Of a DNA stretch of 64,000 bases, positions 32,207 through 41,713 are shown one piece after another. Under the pieces are notes generated by a model, which saw only the letters and a program-made list of their open reading frames with translations, searched no databases and was not told the DNA's origin. The DNA is from Flavobacterium fontis. Lineage in GTDB: Bacteria > Bacteroidota > Bacteroidia > Flavobacteriales > Flavobacteriaceae. The stretch spans positions 124,001-188,000 of the forward strand of contig NZ_FQVQ01000003.1 of NCBI RefSeq assembly GCF_900129405.1, read 5' to 3'. The position numbers and the translations under genes were made by a program. Each line of letters begins with the position of its first letter. The first letter of the stretch is position 1.

Positions 32207-32337
32207 GCAGCCCTGCCTACCGGCAGGCAGGAATTCCGGCTTTCCGCTGTACTTGCCTGCCGACTAAGGTAGGTCTCCCTCCTAACGTCGGGAATATGCC
32301 GCTTCAACCTGCCTACCGATAGGCAAGTCCGGGCTGC
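32207..32337 (-). repeat. Dispersed GC-rich intergenic repeat, copy 3
   Basis: Bounded by inverted GCAGCCC (32207-32213) and GGGCTGC (32331-32337). On the minus strand it contains GGTTGAAGCGGCATATTCCC and ACAGCGGAAAGCCGGA, plus three CTGCCTGCC/GGTAGGCA-type palindromic inserts. It lies just downstream of pbpC and in the same orientation. Confidence 0.7.
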
Positions 32338-32346
32338 ATCATGCAA

Positions 32347-34752
32347 TCAATCGCGAATCAACTCAACTTTACGTTTGATTTCATTGCCTTTTTCATCCAC
32401 CACTGTCACACGATGCACACCCGTTTGGGCCGTAATCTGCATTTCGTGAAAGGTTTGGGTGGTTCCCAAAAATCGGTCATCCACATACCAATACAATTTG
32501 GCCTCTCGATTGGAATGGGCCACCTTAAATACAACGGGCTGAATCACACCATTAAAGTTTTTCGTCAAATAAATTTTACTAGTTGCCCGCGGATAAATAA
32601 AATCCATTTGTACTTGTGTTTCCCCCACACAATCCGCTCGGAAAGGCGGTAAAGGTTGGTAATCAATATGCAAACTCTTGTAATACCATTCCCAAACCGG
32701 TGGCAATACAAACCATTTTTTGGTTATAATTTGGTCTACCGATACACAATTGCTATTCACACGAAACTGTTCGGTTGGGTCCAAATGCACCAATTTATGA
32801 TACGGGCAAACTTTGGTTTTTAACCCTTTTAAAGGGATCCATTGTTTTGATTTGGGACAGTCGTCTTGGGCGATATGTCCGCTTTGGGTACAAATTTCGG
32901 CTTGTTCCAAATCGTTTAAGGGTGCTTTAAACCAACCCGATTTAGGCAGCGTATTAAATACATCAAACAAAATCGGAGCTGCGCTGTCCACACCCGTCAA
33001 TTCGGGTCGGCCTTCTCCCGAAGCATTTCCTACCCAAACGCCCACCACATATCGTGAATTGGTTCCAATCGCCCATGCATCGCGATTTCCAAAACTCGTT
33101 CCCGTTTTCCAAGCAATCGGTAGGGCAGAATCATAAAACTTCCAGGCTTCATCGCCTTCAGGGCGGTTAACTTCTTTCATCGCCGTGTAAGTAAGGTAAA
33201 TCGAACCCGCTCCGAATAGCGTTTTATCATAGGAATCGGTTCCAAAATCATGTTCTTTACCTTGTATATAATTCAAATCCGCAAACTCTTGACTGCGGTA
33301 TTTTTTGGTCTGGTTGTAATAATTTAAGGTCGACGTCATGTTGGCATAGGTCTTCGTTAAATCCCATAAATTACTTTCGGCACCCCCCAAAATCAAGGAT
33401 AAACCATAATGATCAGGATGTTTGTTGATGTTTTTTTGACCTAACTTTTGCAAGGTTTCATAAAACTTCGGAATGCCGTGTTCTTGTAACATCAAAACCG
33501 CCGGAATATTCAACGAACGCGATAAAGCGCGCTGTGCAGGTACAGCACCATCAAAGGTTTGGTTAAAATTTTGAGGTGCATAGCCCGAAATTTGAGTCGG
33601 AATATCCGCTACTAAAGTATTCGGTAAGAGTTCGCCCTCATCCAACATCGAAGCAAATAAAAGGGGCTTTAAAATACTTCCTGTACTTCGCGGAGCGCCT
33701 ATGATGTCTACATCTTTGCCGTGTTGGACATCCGTAGGGGCATTGCCTACATAACTCACGATATTGCGGTTTTGAACGTCAATAACAATCACCGCCAAAT
33801 TATGGACTTCGTTTTGTTTGTACTGGTTGTAATAATAACTTGCAATTTGATTCACCCGATTTTGCAACGGCAATTCAAGGGTTGTCTTGATGCGTTCTCC
33901 GGGATGTTTTTTGACCACCCGTTCTAATAAATGGGGTGCCAATTGGGGTAAATCATAGGGTTTTTGCGGTAACGGTTCTTTCAGTGCCAATTCGTAAGTG
34001 AGTTGGTCAATCTCTTTATTTTGGTATAGTTTTAATAATAAGGCATTGCGCTTTTTTAATAATTTTTCCTGATTTTTTCCCGGATAAATCAATCGAGGCG
34101 CATTGGGTAAAACCGCTAAGGTTGCACTTTCTGCCCAGGATAATTGATGTGCTTGCACACCAAAGTACCGCCAGGAAGCCATTTCCAAGCCCACCACATT
34201 ACCTCCAAAAGGCGCATGTGCCGCATAGAGTTCGAGTATCGTATCCTTGGAATGGCGAAACTCCAATCGCGTGGCCAAAACAATTTCTTTGATTTTCTCC
34301 CAATAGGTGCGGTCTTGATTATGCCGCGATAAGCGAATGACTTGTTGGGTCAAGGTACTCCCGCCACGGACTACTTTACCTGCTGCCCGATTTTGTTGTA
34401 CGGCTTTGTACATCGCAACCGGATTGAATCCCCAATGCTGATAAAAATGTTCGTCTTCATAATAGACAATGCATTTTTTGAATTTTTCGGGGACACTATC
34501 TTTTGCGGGGAAACGCCATTGACCATCGGTAGCAATTTTTGCGGCTAATAATTGACCATCCGAACTTTCAATCACGGTAGCGTAGGGGACTTGAAACAAG
34601 GTGCGGGGCAATGAGAAATAATACACCAAAAGAGCAATCATTAGGACTGCGGATTTTTTGGGATGTTTGCGTACGCGGGTTTTCACTGCTTTAAAAAACA
34701 ATGAAAGCTTAGAGAGTAGAAAGTGGATGAATATGTAAAGCTGTTTTTGCAA
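32347..34752 (-). CDS. pbpC: Penicillin-binding protein 1C
   Basis: A bifunctional peptidoglycan synthase. After a membrane helix (about 35-52) come a glycosyltransferase domain (catalytic Glu in YYEDEHFYQHWGFNP and GGSTLTQQVIRL), a transpeptidase domain with the SxxK Ser in RSTGSILKP, SLN and the KTGTS triad, and a C-terminal PBP1C-type domain (about 690-801). The open frame has no ATG before the membrane helix; TTG at 34752 is the most upstream start, TTG 34701 or GTG 34686 are others, and a stop codon lies inside the adjacent palindrome. Its usual partner, an alpha-2-macroglobulin-like lipoprotein, is upstream but separated by a transposase gene. Confidence 0.9.
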   Translation of the reverse strand: MQKQLYIFIHFLLSKLSLFFKAVKTRVRKHPKKSAVLMIALLVYYFSLPRTLFQVPYATVIESSDGQLLAAKIATDGQWRFPAKDSVPEKFKKCIVYYEDEHFYQHWGFNPVAMYKAVQQNRAAGKVVRGGSTLTQQVIRLSRHNQDRTYWEKIKEIVLATRLEFRHSKDTILELYAAHAPFGGNVVGLEMASWRYFGVQAHQLSWAESATLAVLPNAPRLIYPGKNQEKLLKKRNALLLKLYQNKEIDQLTYELALKEPLPQKPYDLPQLAPHLLERVVKKHPGERIKTTLELPLQNRVNQIASYYYNQYKQNEVHNLAVIVIDVQNRNIVSYVGNAPTDVQHGKDVDIIGAPRSTGSILKPLLFASMLDEGELLPNTLVADIPTQISGYAPQNFNQTFDGAVPAQRALSRSLNIPAVLMLQEHGIPKFYETLQKLGQKNINKHPDHYGLSLILGGAESNLWDLTKTYANMTSTLNYYNQTKKYRSQEFADLNYIQGKEHDFGTDSYDKTLFGAGSIYLTYTAMKEVNRPEGDEAWKFYDSALPIAWKTGTSFGNRDAWAIGTNSRYVVGVWVGNASGEGRPELTGVDSAAPILFDVFNTLPKSGWFKAPLNDLEQAEICTQSGHIAQDDCPKSKQWIPLKGLKTKVCPYHKLVHLDPTEQFRVNSNCVSVDQIITKKWFVLPPVWEWYYKSLHIDYQPLPPFRADCVGETQVQMDFIYPRATSKIYLTKNFNGVIQPVVFKVAHSNREAKLYWYVDDRFLGTTQTFHEMQITAQTGVHRVTVVDEKGNEIKRKVELIRD

Positions 34753-34769
34753 TGATTTGGTGATTAAGA

Positions 34770-34796
34770 CCTAACAGGTTTTTAAAACCTGTTAGG
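34770..34796. repeat. REP-like palindrome downstream of the RAYT gene
   Basis: CCTAACAGGTTTT (34770-34782), one T, AAAACCTGTTAGG (34784-34796): a perfect 13-bp palindrome with a one-base centre. The same core occurs at 35405-35436. Confidence 0.85.
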
Positions 34797-34801
34797 ATTG
34801 T

Positions 34802-35389
34802 TTATTGTTCAAGAAATAGAATATCCTTTAAAAGTTCAAAATTTATTTTTTTTAAATCATGTTCGTGTTTAAAATGGTCAATCCCACCAAATAAAGCAAT
34901 TATATATTGTCGAGTCAACATTGTTGGCTGTAGGCAAAGATAGGCTTTATAGGAGGAGTGGTTGTAAGAGGCAAAATCCGAACAAACCTTGTGGAATTCT
35001 GGATTTAAATGTACAAAAGCAACAGCTTGAACTAAGGTTTCATTTGAATTGATTCGATTTCTCTTCAGATGTTCTTGGAATAAACTTCCAGTTCTTCCAT
35101 AGGCTTTGTTTATTGCTTTCGCATAGCTGTTAAAAAAGTTGGAAAAAGGCAAGTGCAGTCTTTCCTCCGATACATTTTTTAACTCCTCTTGTTCTTTTAT
35201 TTTTAAAACAATATGAAAATGATTTTTCATCAAACAATAGGCATAAATTTCAGCAATTGGATGAAGATACTTCTTCATAAGATTTAAAAAATAGAGATAA
35301 TTTCGCTCTTCAAGGAATAAATTTTCTCCATTGTTCCCTCGGTTGTAAACATGGTAATATCCACCATATTCAAATAGTTCTCGTTTCAT
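34802..35389 (-). mobile_element. REP-associated tyrosine transposase (RAYT), IS200-like Y1 family
   Basis: The 195-residue protein is a single-domain HUH nuclease. It has the N-terminal YYHVYNRG motif, the metal-binding HUH pair in CLMKNHFHIVLKI (His-Phe-His), and a downstream Tyr within FFNSYAKAINKAYGRTGSLFQ that should be the nucleophile. Related proteins mobilise or maintain REP palindromes. It is bracketed by two near-identical palindromes 6 bp after the stop and 16 bp before the start. It sits between the alpha-2-macroglobulin-like gene and pbpC, which are otherwise neighbours, so it appears inserted there. The reading frame is intact. Confidence 0.9.
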
Positions 35390-35404
35390 TTTGGCATATA
35401 TTAT

Positions 35405-35436
35405 AGACCTAACAGGTTTTAAAACCTGTTAGGTCT
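35405..35436. repeat. REP-like perfect palindrome upstream of the RAYT gene
   Basis: AGACCTAACAGGTTTT (35405-35420) followed directly by its exact reverse complement (35421-35436): a 32-bp perfect palindrome sharing the CCTAACAGGTTTT core of the copy at 34770. Confidence 0.9.
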
Positions 35437-35479
35437 GGTTAAACTAGGCTAATAAATTTATTCTACTTATCACAATAGG

Positions 35480-38400
35480 CTACTCATTCACCACTTCCAC
35501 CCATTGTCCCTTAGTTCGGGCAATGAATTCATGGTCGTACATCGCTTCACATTGTAATCCAGGTAAATAGTATTTCCCCAAATATGAAGCGTTCAATAAT
35601 AATTTAAAAGTTCGGGTTTCTCCGCCTTTTAAACCAAAATAATAGTTAGCACGGTCATCGCGAATATCCATATAATCCACCGTATTCTCGGTGGCATTGC
35701 CGTATTCCGTGTATCGGGTATTTACAATTTCAAATCCAGACGGAATGATTTGTGTCAACGCAATGTTTTCTACATAATCATTCTTCAAATTCGTTAGTGT
35801 CACTACCGCAATAAACTCGGTACCTTGGGTGATTTTACTCACATCAATTTTGTTGCCTTTACGATCTTTGAATACCAACGAAGCTTTCACGTTGTTTTCC
35901 ATTGGTTTTTCTTTTCCAACCGGTAGAATGCCACTGTTGTAAACCCGAACGAACAATGTGTTCTTCAAATTGTTTTTCAAAGTCACATTATTTGAACCGT
36001 TTTGGACCACTAAGGTGCGTTGCGAAAGCGATTTAGCCGAATTGATTGTCTCCGATTTCCCTTTTTGAATCACATTCACATTCATCCCTTTTCCACCATT
36101 GGATTGCGCAAATTTCGACATAGCATACAAACAGTAGGCTGACGTTTGCGTACTCATCCATTCGTCAGAAGCCATGTTTTTGGCCAATTTTGTTGCCAAT
36201 TGGAACGCTTGTGTTTTTTGTCCCAATAAAATTAACGTTTCCAACGCCATGGCACGATTGCGTTCCCGCGAACCGTAGTAATAGTCGTAATAGTTCTCGT
36301 CCGTATATTCCACATCGATTTTAGCTCGGGAAAGTAATGCCATACCTGCATTATTTTGTTTCAATAAAGCAAAAGTAGCCGCTAAACGTAACTTAGCTTC
36401 ATTGGAGATATCACGGGTTTCTCGTAATCGGTTCATCGACGCCAAATCAGGATTCCCCGCCAAAGCCAAAGTATATAAACGATACGCTTGTGCCATATCA
36501 TTATGACTTTCAAAACGCCACTGTTTGGCAGCCCGTTGTTGGTAAGCAATCCATTTTGCTTTAAACGTTGGCGGCAAAGCGTACCCTTTTTTCTCGGCTT
36601 CAAGCATAAAATGCCCCGCATAACTGCTTCCCCAATCGTCGGCGTAATTACTGCCGGGCCAATAACTCATTCCTCCACTTGCAGTTTGGAATTTTGATAA
36701 CCGTTGGATTCCAGCAGCGACGTTGCGTTGAATTCGATTTTTGCGACCCGAGTCCAAATCCATGATATCCATCAAATACAATTGTGGGAATACCGATGAG
36801 GTAGTTTGCTCCACACAACCGTGTGGGTACTGAATCAGATAATCCATTCTGCGACCAAAATCAACAGTAGGCATGGACGAAATTTCGACCACCGCTTTAT
36901 TACTTCCCGCAATTCCGAAGGTTTTCCAGTTGACGGATTTACTCGAATTCGGATTCAAAACCACATCGGTGTAAGAAGTAGTTACCGGATTCGGATTAAA
37001 AATATCGACTTCAATTTCGTAAACGGAGCGTTCTTTGCCCGAAGTAGCGATTACTTGTACTTTTCCAACACCCGTGACATTGGCAATTTTTAAATTAAAA
37101 AAGGCCATTTTTTCATCCGGACGCGCAAAAGTTACCGATTGTGTCGCTTTTCCTGCAATCACAATGCCGCCAGTGGTTTTTACTTGTACGTTTACATTTT
37201 TCACCTGATTTTCCATAGCGAATAGCGTTACCGGTAAGGTTACTTGTTCCGAGGGTGTTACTTTTCTTGGGAACGAAGCCAAGACCATCAACGGACTGCG
37301 AACGGGCGTCGTTTTTTCCACACTTCCATAGGCATTACTATCAGCATTAGCCGCAACCACCATGGTGCGCACTGAACCGATATATTTCGGCAATTTGATT
37401 TGGTGTGTTTTTTCGGCGCCTTTTTCTAATTTAAACGGACCTAAGAATACGACCACAGGTTTGAATCGATTGGCTTTTTTTGATTTGCCACCGCCTGCAT
37501 CAGCGTCTCCACCAATACTGAAAACCTGATTTACACGTCCACCATAGGCGCCAATCACATCATTGTAAATATCCCAAGTGCGTACACCCAAAGCCTCGCG
37601 TTTGTAAAAATCATCCCAAGCATTGGGCGTTTGGAAACGCGTAAGATCCAACAAACCTTCATCGACTATCGCAATGGTATAGGTCATGGCTTTGCCTTGC
37701 TGTTCGCTGACTTTAATGTTAACCGTTTGCTCGGGTTTTAAAACTTCAGGCATCACCAATTTGGGTTGTAAAACCGTCGATTTATCCGTCACCCCAATCG
37801 GAACCACACCATACATACGTATCGGTGCGTCGTTTTTCGTAGAGGCATGCGGTTGTAATAAGGTGACATTGATGTACACATTCGGCGCCATATCGGCGGT
37901 AATCGGTAGATCAATTGTGGTTTCGCCCGATTTTGTTTTGGCCCATAATGTTTTTAAAACTTTGGAACCATTTTCTATCGATATCAAAGCGCGACCACCC
38001 TCACTAGAAGGTAAAAATACTTTTGCTGTTTCACCTACGGCGTATTCTTTTTTATCGGTATTAAAACGTAAAACAGTAGCACCATCGCCATCAACATTGC
38101 GGGAACGCGACGACCAATAGGGATAATCTAAAAATACAGTCGTACCAGAAGCATGGCCACTGGTTGGATCGATAACACGAACTAAATAGCGCCCCCAATC
38201 ATCACCTGGTACGGAAAATACAACTTGACCACGGCCTGAAGCATCGGTATTAATGCGGAATAACTTATACGAAGTGGTCACATTTGCCGTATTGTAATTG
38301 GATAAATCTTCGTTGGAAGCATCCCACCACCAACGGGATTCCAAACGGTAGACGCGAACTTCCAAGTTTTTCACCGCTACGGGATTTCCGTTTTCATTTA

Positions 38401-41152
38401 CCGAAATGATTTCGTAACGGTTGTTTTTATCGGTTTCGATTAAACCGTATTTATTTGGATCGGGTGCTTTTATCCCAACATAGGTTTTGTAGGGAGAATA
38501 ATTTACAGCTGCAACATCAGTACTTACATCCCCGCCTTGTTCGTAAACTTTGGTGATGAAAGCCGCGCGAAGCATGCCCGGAGCTTGCCCTTGAATGGTT
38601 GGGTTAATCGGAATCGAAACTTGCCCATTTTCGTTGACTTTTCCTGAGAAAATATTGATTTCTTCGGTCGAAAAATTACGAGAAGGATCGTCAAAAATAT
38701 AGTTTGAATACCCTTTGAAAGTGGTCACTTGTTGCGAGAATTTGGCTTGTACTTCGGTTTTCAAATTTTTTGCTACCGCACCGTGTAACCAAGTCACTTG
38801 AACGGTATTGGTGTTTTTCTCACCCGCAGAAAGCATTTTGCCATTAAAACTATTTTTAATTTTTAAACGATTAGGCTTAATGGTTTCAATTTTAATGCTT
38901 TTGTAAAAATGAGCACCACCCACACTAATGCGCGCTTCCCAATTCCCCGTAGGCGCATCGGCTTCTGTAGGAATCGTGAAAGCATAATGATTCAACTCGT
39001 TTTTGGTTTGAACTGTTTGATATACCGTTTTGCCTTTGGGATCATTAAACCGCAATTTAATCGGATGGTTTTCAGGAAGTTTATTGTTGTTGTCATTTAA
39101 AATAAAGGACAAATACACATTGTCTCCGGGACGCCAAACGCCGCGTTCCCCGTAAATGTAGCCTTTCAAGCCTTTTTGCAAACTTTCCCCTGAAACATCA
39201 AAATTACTAACCGACAATGAAAGTTCGTCATCTAGCTTTACATACGTGCTTTGATCGCCTTTGGAAACTACTGCGAAGTAGGCCATTTTTGTCAATTCGA
39301 AAGTCGCCATACCGTCGCCATCGGTCGTAGTTTCGGCTAATTTTTGTTGTTGGTAGTTGAATAATTCTACTTTCGCCCCCGATTCAGGGTCGGTTGTCAC
39401 AATATTACTCACCGCAACCGTCACCGATTTATTATTGCCGCGTTTTACGATTACACCTAGGTCTGTTGCTAGAATATTTGTCCCGCGTTTGGTGTTGTAA
39501 TAGTAATAGTTAGAACACGGATCTTGACTGGATTGCCAATCGTAATCCTCTTCATAATAGTAGTAATAGCCACCACCGCCACTGTAATTCACATCGTCTT
39601 CATTTTCTTCTTCCTCATCTTCATTGGAAGATTCATCAGAAGTACCGTCACATTTGTACAAAGCATATTTTTTTCGGAACGAAAACTCAACGCGGTAAAT
39701 CGCCCCAGGTTCGGGTTCGATTATCTTGGAAATATCCAAGGTATAAGTATTCCATTTGTTGTAATTATAGAGATTGTTTTGCTTGAGTTGTAAGGTGGTT
39801 TTGGCGATGGGCTGACTCACACGGCGCAAGTTTTGCGTGCCATTGAGTTCATTATCTTGCAAAAACTGAAGAATATTGTTCTTGTAAATTTTATAGATTT
39901 TTACATCCACGGCATTCAAACTGGCCGCTTCAAAATTTACTTTTAAATTATTCGAACTAGGAAGAATACTCCCGCTTTTCACCAATTTTACTCCCGGTTT
40001 AATCGGATCAAAAATGAGCGTTTCAGTGTAATTTTCTTTGAGTTTAAAACCGTCAATGCTTTCAATTCCGGCAAACACTTCTACCAATTTATTGGCCGAA
40101 ATCATTTTGGGTTCTTCCTCTTCTTCATAATCGGAAACTTCGTCGGAAGTATTAATAACAGTAGCTGTTGAGTCTACTGCCATCTCCACGGTATCCACCG
40201 CCACTTCTTCTGTGGCCGCCACTTCGTTTTGTGCTGTTTTTTGGGTGTTGGTTGTGGGCCCGACATTGTCGAAATAAACTTTGAGTACATTGCCCATCGT
40301 ACTAAATTTCAAGTTGTCGGTGTTTTGTATGTTGACCAAGCCGGCAAAGTTTTGGTCTTTTTTCAACGGATCCGAGAAATTGATAAGTATCGACTGGTTG
40401 TTTTCATCCCCCGAGGTAATATGCACCAATTTGAATTGGTTTTTCCCCGGAATTTTAATTTCCACCAAACCTTCTTGGTCTTCGACATCGGCTTCGTCAC
40501 CGTCCCATTTTAAGGTGATCGTGCTTTCATCGTCAAAGCGTTGAATGCTGTCAATAAGGAACTTAAATTCGGTAGGCGAACTCATTTCCTTGTCGATTTT
40601 TACTTTTAAATCATTACCATTTTGGGTAGCCGAAAGAAATTTTTGTGCCAATGCAATATCCATTTCATCTGCGGTGCGAATCGTTCCGTATTGGTAATAA
40701 TAGTTCTTGTTGTATGACTGTAAATCCTGGGTTTGAACGATAAAATCTTGCTTAATGGTTTTGAATGAAAAATTAAAAGCCTGGAGTTTTTCATCTGTTA
40801 CAGTGGTCAGTTTTTCCAAATTCAAGGTTACTTGGTACAAGGTGTTTTGTTCCAAGGGTTCCTCAGGAATAAAAGCAATCGTGTTGGATGATAACATTTT
40901 CACTTTCCCTTCCACACTGGGTGAAATGGAAAATAAATCATCATCCAATTCTTGCTCGGGATTCCAATCCTTTTTTTGGAAAGCAAGTTGCACCCGAATG
41001 TCGGATTTTGCAGGAATAAAACCAGAGGTAAAACCAGCAATGTACGCTTTAAATAGCGTAGGGTCAGAGTCAAAATCGGCAGCCGATTTTTTGGAACAAG
41101 CGGCTAGGGTCACAAGGACCATTAGCACAGACAGAAACTTAAAAGTTTTCAT
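35480..41152 (-). CDS. Alpha-2-macroglobulin family lipoprotein
   Basis: A 1890-residue envelope protein that should trap or inhibit proteases. It has a lipoprotein signal (VLVTLAAC, Cys about 19), an N-terminal macroglobulin region, MG2-type domains and a thioester domain with HGCVEQTT: C1446, E1448 and Q1449 form the CxEQ thioester motif. In many bacteria the gene is paired with pbpC, as here, suggesting surveillance of cell-wall breaches. An acidic then Gly/Tyr-rich low-complexity insert lies at about 505-556 (EDEEEENEDD, GGGGYYYYYEED). A RAYT gene lies between it and pbpC. Confidence 0.93.
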   Translation of the reverse strand: MKTFKFLSVLMVLVTLAACSKKSAADFDSDPTLFKAYIAGFTSGFIPAKSDIRVQLAFQKKDWNPEQELDDDLFSISPSVEGKVKMLSSNTIAFIPEEPLEQNTLYQVTLNLEKLTTVTDEKLQAFNFSFKTIKQDFIVQTQDLQSYNKNYYYQYGTIRTADEMDIALAQKFLSATQNGNDLKVKIDKEMSSPTEFKFLIDSIQRFDDESTITLKWDGDEADVEDQEGLVEIKIPGKNQFKLVHITSGDENNQSILINFSDPLKKDQNFAGLVNIQNTDNLKFSTMGNVLKVYFDNVGPTTNTQKTAQNEVAATEEVAVDTVEMAVDSTATVINTSDEVSDYEEEEEPKMISANKLVEVFAGIESIDGFKLKENYTETLIFDPIKPGVKLVKSGSILPSSNNLKVNFEAASLNAVDVKIYKIYKNNILQFLQDNELNGTQNLRRVSQPIAKTTLQLKQNNLYNYNKWNTYTLDISKIIEPEPGAIYRVEFSFRKKYALYKCDGTSDESSNEDEEEENEDDVNYSGGGGYYYYYEEDYDWQSSQDPCSNYYYYNTKRGTNILATDLGVIVKRGNNKSVTVAVSNIVTTDPESGAKVELFNYQQQKLAETTTDGDGMATFELTKMAYFAVVSKGDQSTYVKLDDELSLSVSNFDVSGESLQKGLKGYIYGERGVWRPGDNVYLSFILNDNNNKLPENHPIKLRFNDPKGKTVYQTVQTKNELNHYAFTIPTEADAPTGNWEARISVGGAHFYKSIKIETIKPNRLKIKNSFNGKMLSAGEKNTNTVQVTWLHGAVAKNLKTEVQAKFSQQVTTFKGYSNYIFDDPSRNFSTEEINIFSGKVNENGQVSIPINPTIQGQAPGMLRAAFITKVYEQGGDVSTDVAAVNYSPYKTYVGIKAPDPNKYGLIETDKNNRYEIISVNENGNPVAVKNLEVRVYRLESRWWWDASNEDLSNYNTANVTTSYKLFRINTDASGRGQVVFSVPGDDWGRYLVRVIDPTSGHASGTTVFLDYPYWSSRSRNVDGDGATVLRFNTDKKEYAVGETAKVFLPSSEGGRALISIENGSKVLKTLWAKTKSGETTIDLPITADMAPNVYINVTLLQPHASTKNDAPIRMYGVVPIGVTDKSTVLQPKLVMPEVLKPEQTVNIKVSEQQGKAMTYTIAIVDEGLLDLTRFQTPNAWDDFYKREALGVRTWDIYNDVIGAYGGRVNQVFSIGGDADAGGGKSKKANRFKPVVVFLGPFKLEKGAEKTHQIKLPKYIGSVRTMVVAANADSNAYGSVEKTTPVRSPLMVLASFPRKVTPSEQVTLPVTLFAMENQVKNVNVQVKTTGGIVIAGKATQSVTFARPDEKMAFFNLKIANVTGVGKVQVIATSGKERSVYEIEVDIFNPNPVTTSYTDVVLNPNSSKSVNWKTFGIAGSNKAVVEISSMPTVDFGRRMDYLIQYPHGCVEQTTSSVFPQLYLMDIMDLDSGRKNRIQRNVAAGIQRLSKFQTASGGMSYWPGSNYADDWGSSYAGHFMLEAEKKGYALPPTFKAKWIAYQQRAAKQWRFESHNDMAQAYRLYTLALAGNPDLASMNRLRETRDISNEAKLRLAATFALLKQNNAGMALLSRAKIDVEYTDENYYDYYYGSRERNRAMALETLILLGQKTQAFQLATKLAKNMASDEWMSTQTSAYCLYAMSKFAQSNGGKGMNVNVIQKGKSETINSAKSLSQRTLVVQNGSNNVTLKNNLKNTLFVRVYNSGILPVGKEKPMENNVKASLVFKDRKGNKIDVSKITQGTEFIAVVTLTNLKNDYVENIALTQIIPSGFEIVNTRYTEYGNATENTVDYMDIRDDRANYYFGLKGGETRTFKLLLNASYLGKYYLPGLQCEAMYDHEFIARTKGQWVEVVNE

Positions 41153-41234
41153 AAAATGGGTGAATGAAGATACGTTTATTTATGGGTGGGTGGGTTGCGA
41201 GATGGCGAAGAACGGGTTCGGTAGCGCAAATAGG

Positions 41235-41675
41235 TTAGCGTCTTTTTTTAAAAAAATCTTTCATCAATTGGGCACATTGGTCGGCCATCACCCCCGAAAC
41301 GACTTCGGTTTTGGGATGTAACTGGGTTCCCAAGGTCATAAACCCCCGTTGTTCATCGCGGGCACCGAATACAATTTTGGAAATCTGACTCCAATACAAT
41401 GCACCAGCACACATTTGACAAGGCTCCAACGTGACATACAACGTACAGCCTTTGAGGTATTTTCCCCCAATAAAATTGGCGGCTGCGGTGATGGCTTGCA
41501 TTTCGGCATGTGCCGTTACGTCGTGGAGCATTTCAGTGAGATTATGACTTCGGGCAATGACCCGATTATCTACTACAATAATCGCGCCAACCGGAATTTC
41601 ACCTTTTTCAAAAGCATTTTCAGCCTCAACTAAGGCTTTTTTCATAAAGTATTCGTCGGTGAAAATGGGTTCCAT
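41235..41675 (-). CDS. tadA: tRNA-specific adenosine deaminase
   Basis: It converts the wobble adenosine of tRNA-Arg(ACG) to inosine. Zinc site and proton shuttle are H56 and E58 (TAHAEMQAI) with C86 and C89 (LEPCQMCAGALYWSQI). The length of 146 residues is normal. A TATTTTTG box at 41681-41688 on the minus strand serves it; dxs is divergent. Confidence 0.94.
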   Translation of the reverse strand: MEPIFTDEYFMKKALVEAENAFEKGEIPVGAIIVVDNRVIARSHNLTEMLHDVTAHAEMQAITAAANFIGGKYLKGCTLYVTLEPCQMCAGALYWSQISKIVFGARDEQRGFMTLGTQLHPKTEVVSGVMADQCAQLMKDFFKKRR

Positions 41676-41680
41676 AAAAA

Positions 41681-41688
41681 CAAAAATA
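41681..41688 (-). promoter_or_regulatory. Putative -7 element TATTTTTG of tadA
   Basis: A perfect TAnnTTTG match on the minus strand 6 bp before the tadA start. Confidence 0.45.
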
Positions 41689-41701
41689 GGAATTCAATTT
41701 G

Positions 41702-41709
41702 TACCTTTG
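41702..41709 (+). promoter_or_regulatory. Putative -7 element TACCTTTG of dxs
   Basis: A perfect TAnnTTTG match ending 4 bp before the dxs ATG, so the transcript would be almost leaderless. Confidence 0.5.
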
Positions 41710-41713
41710 ACTC

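Noticed and set aside
34770..35436. Palindromes around the RAYT gene as simple terminators
   Set aside because: They lack a following T run, share a precise core and bracket the transposase on both sides, so a REP role fits better.
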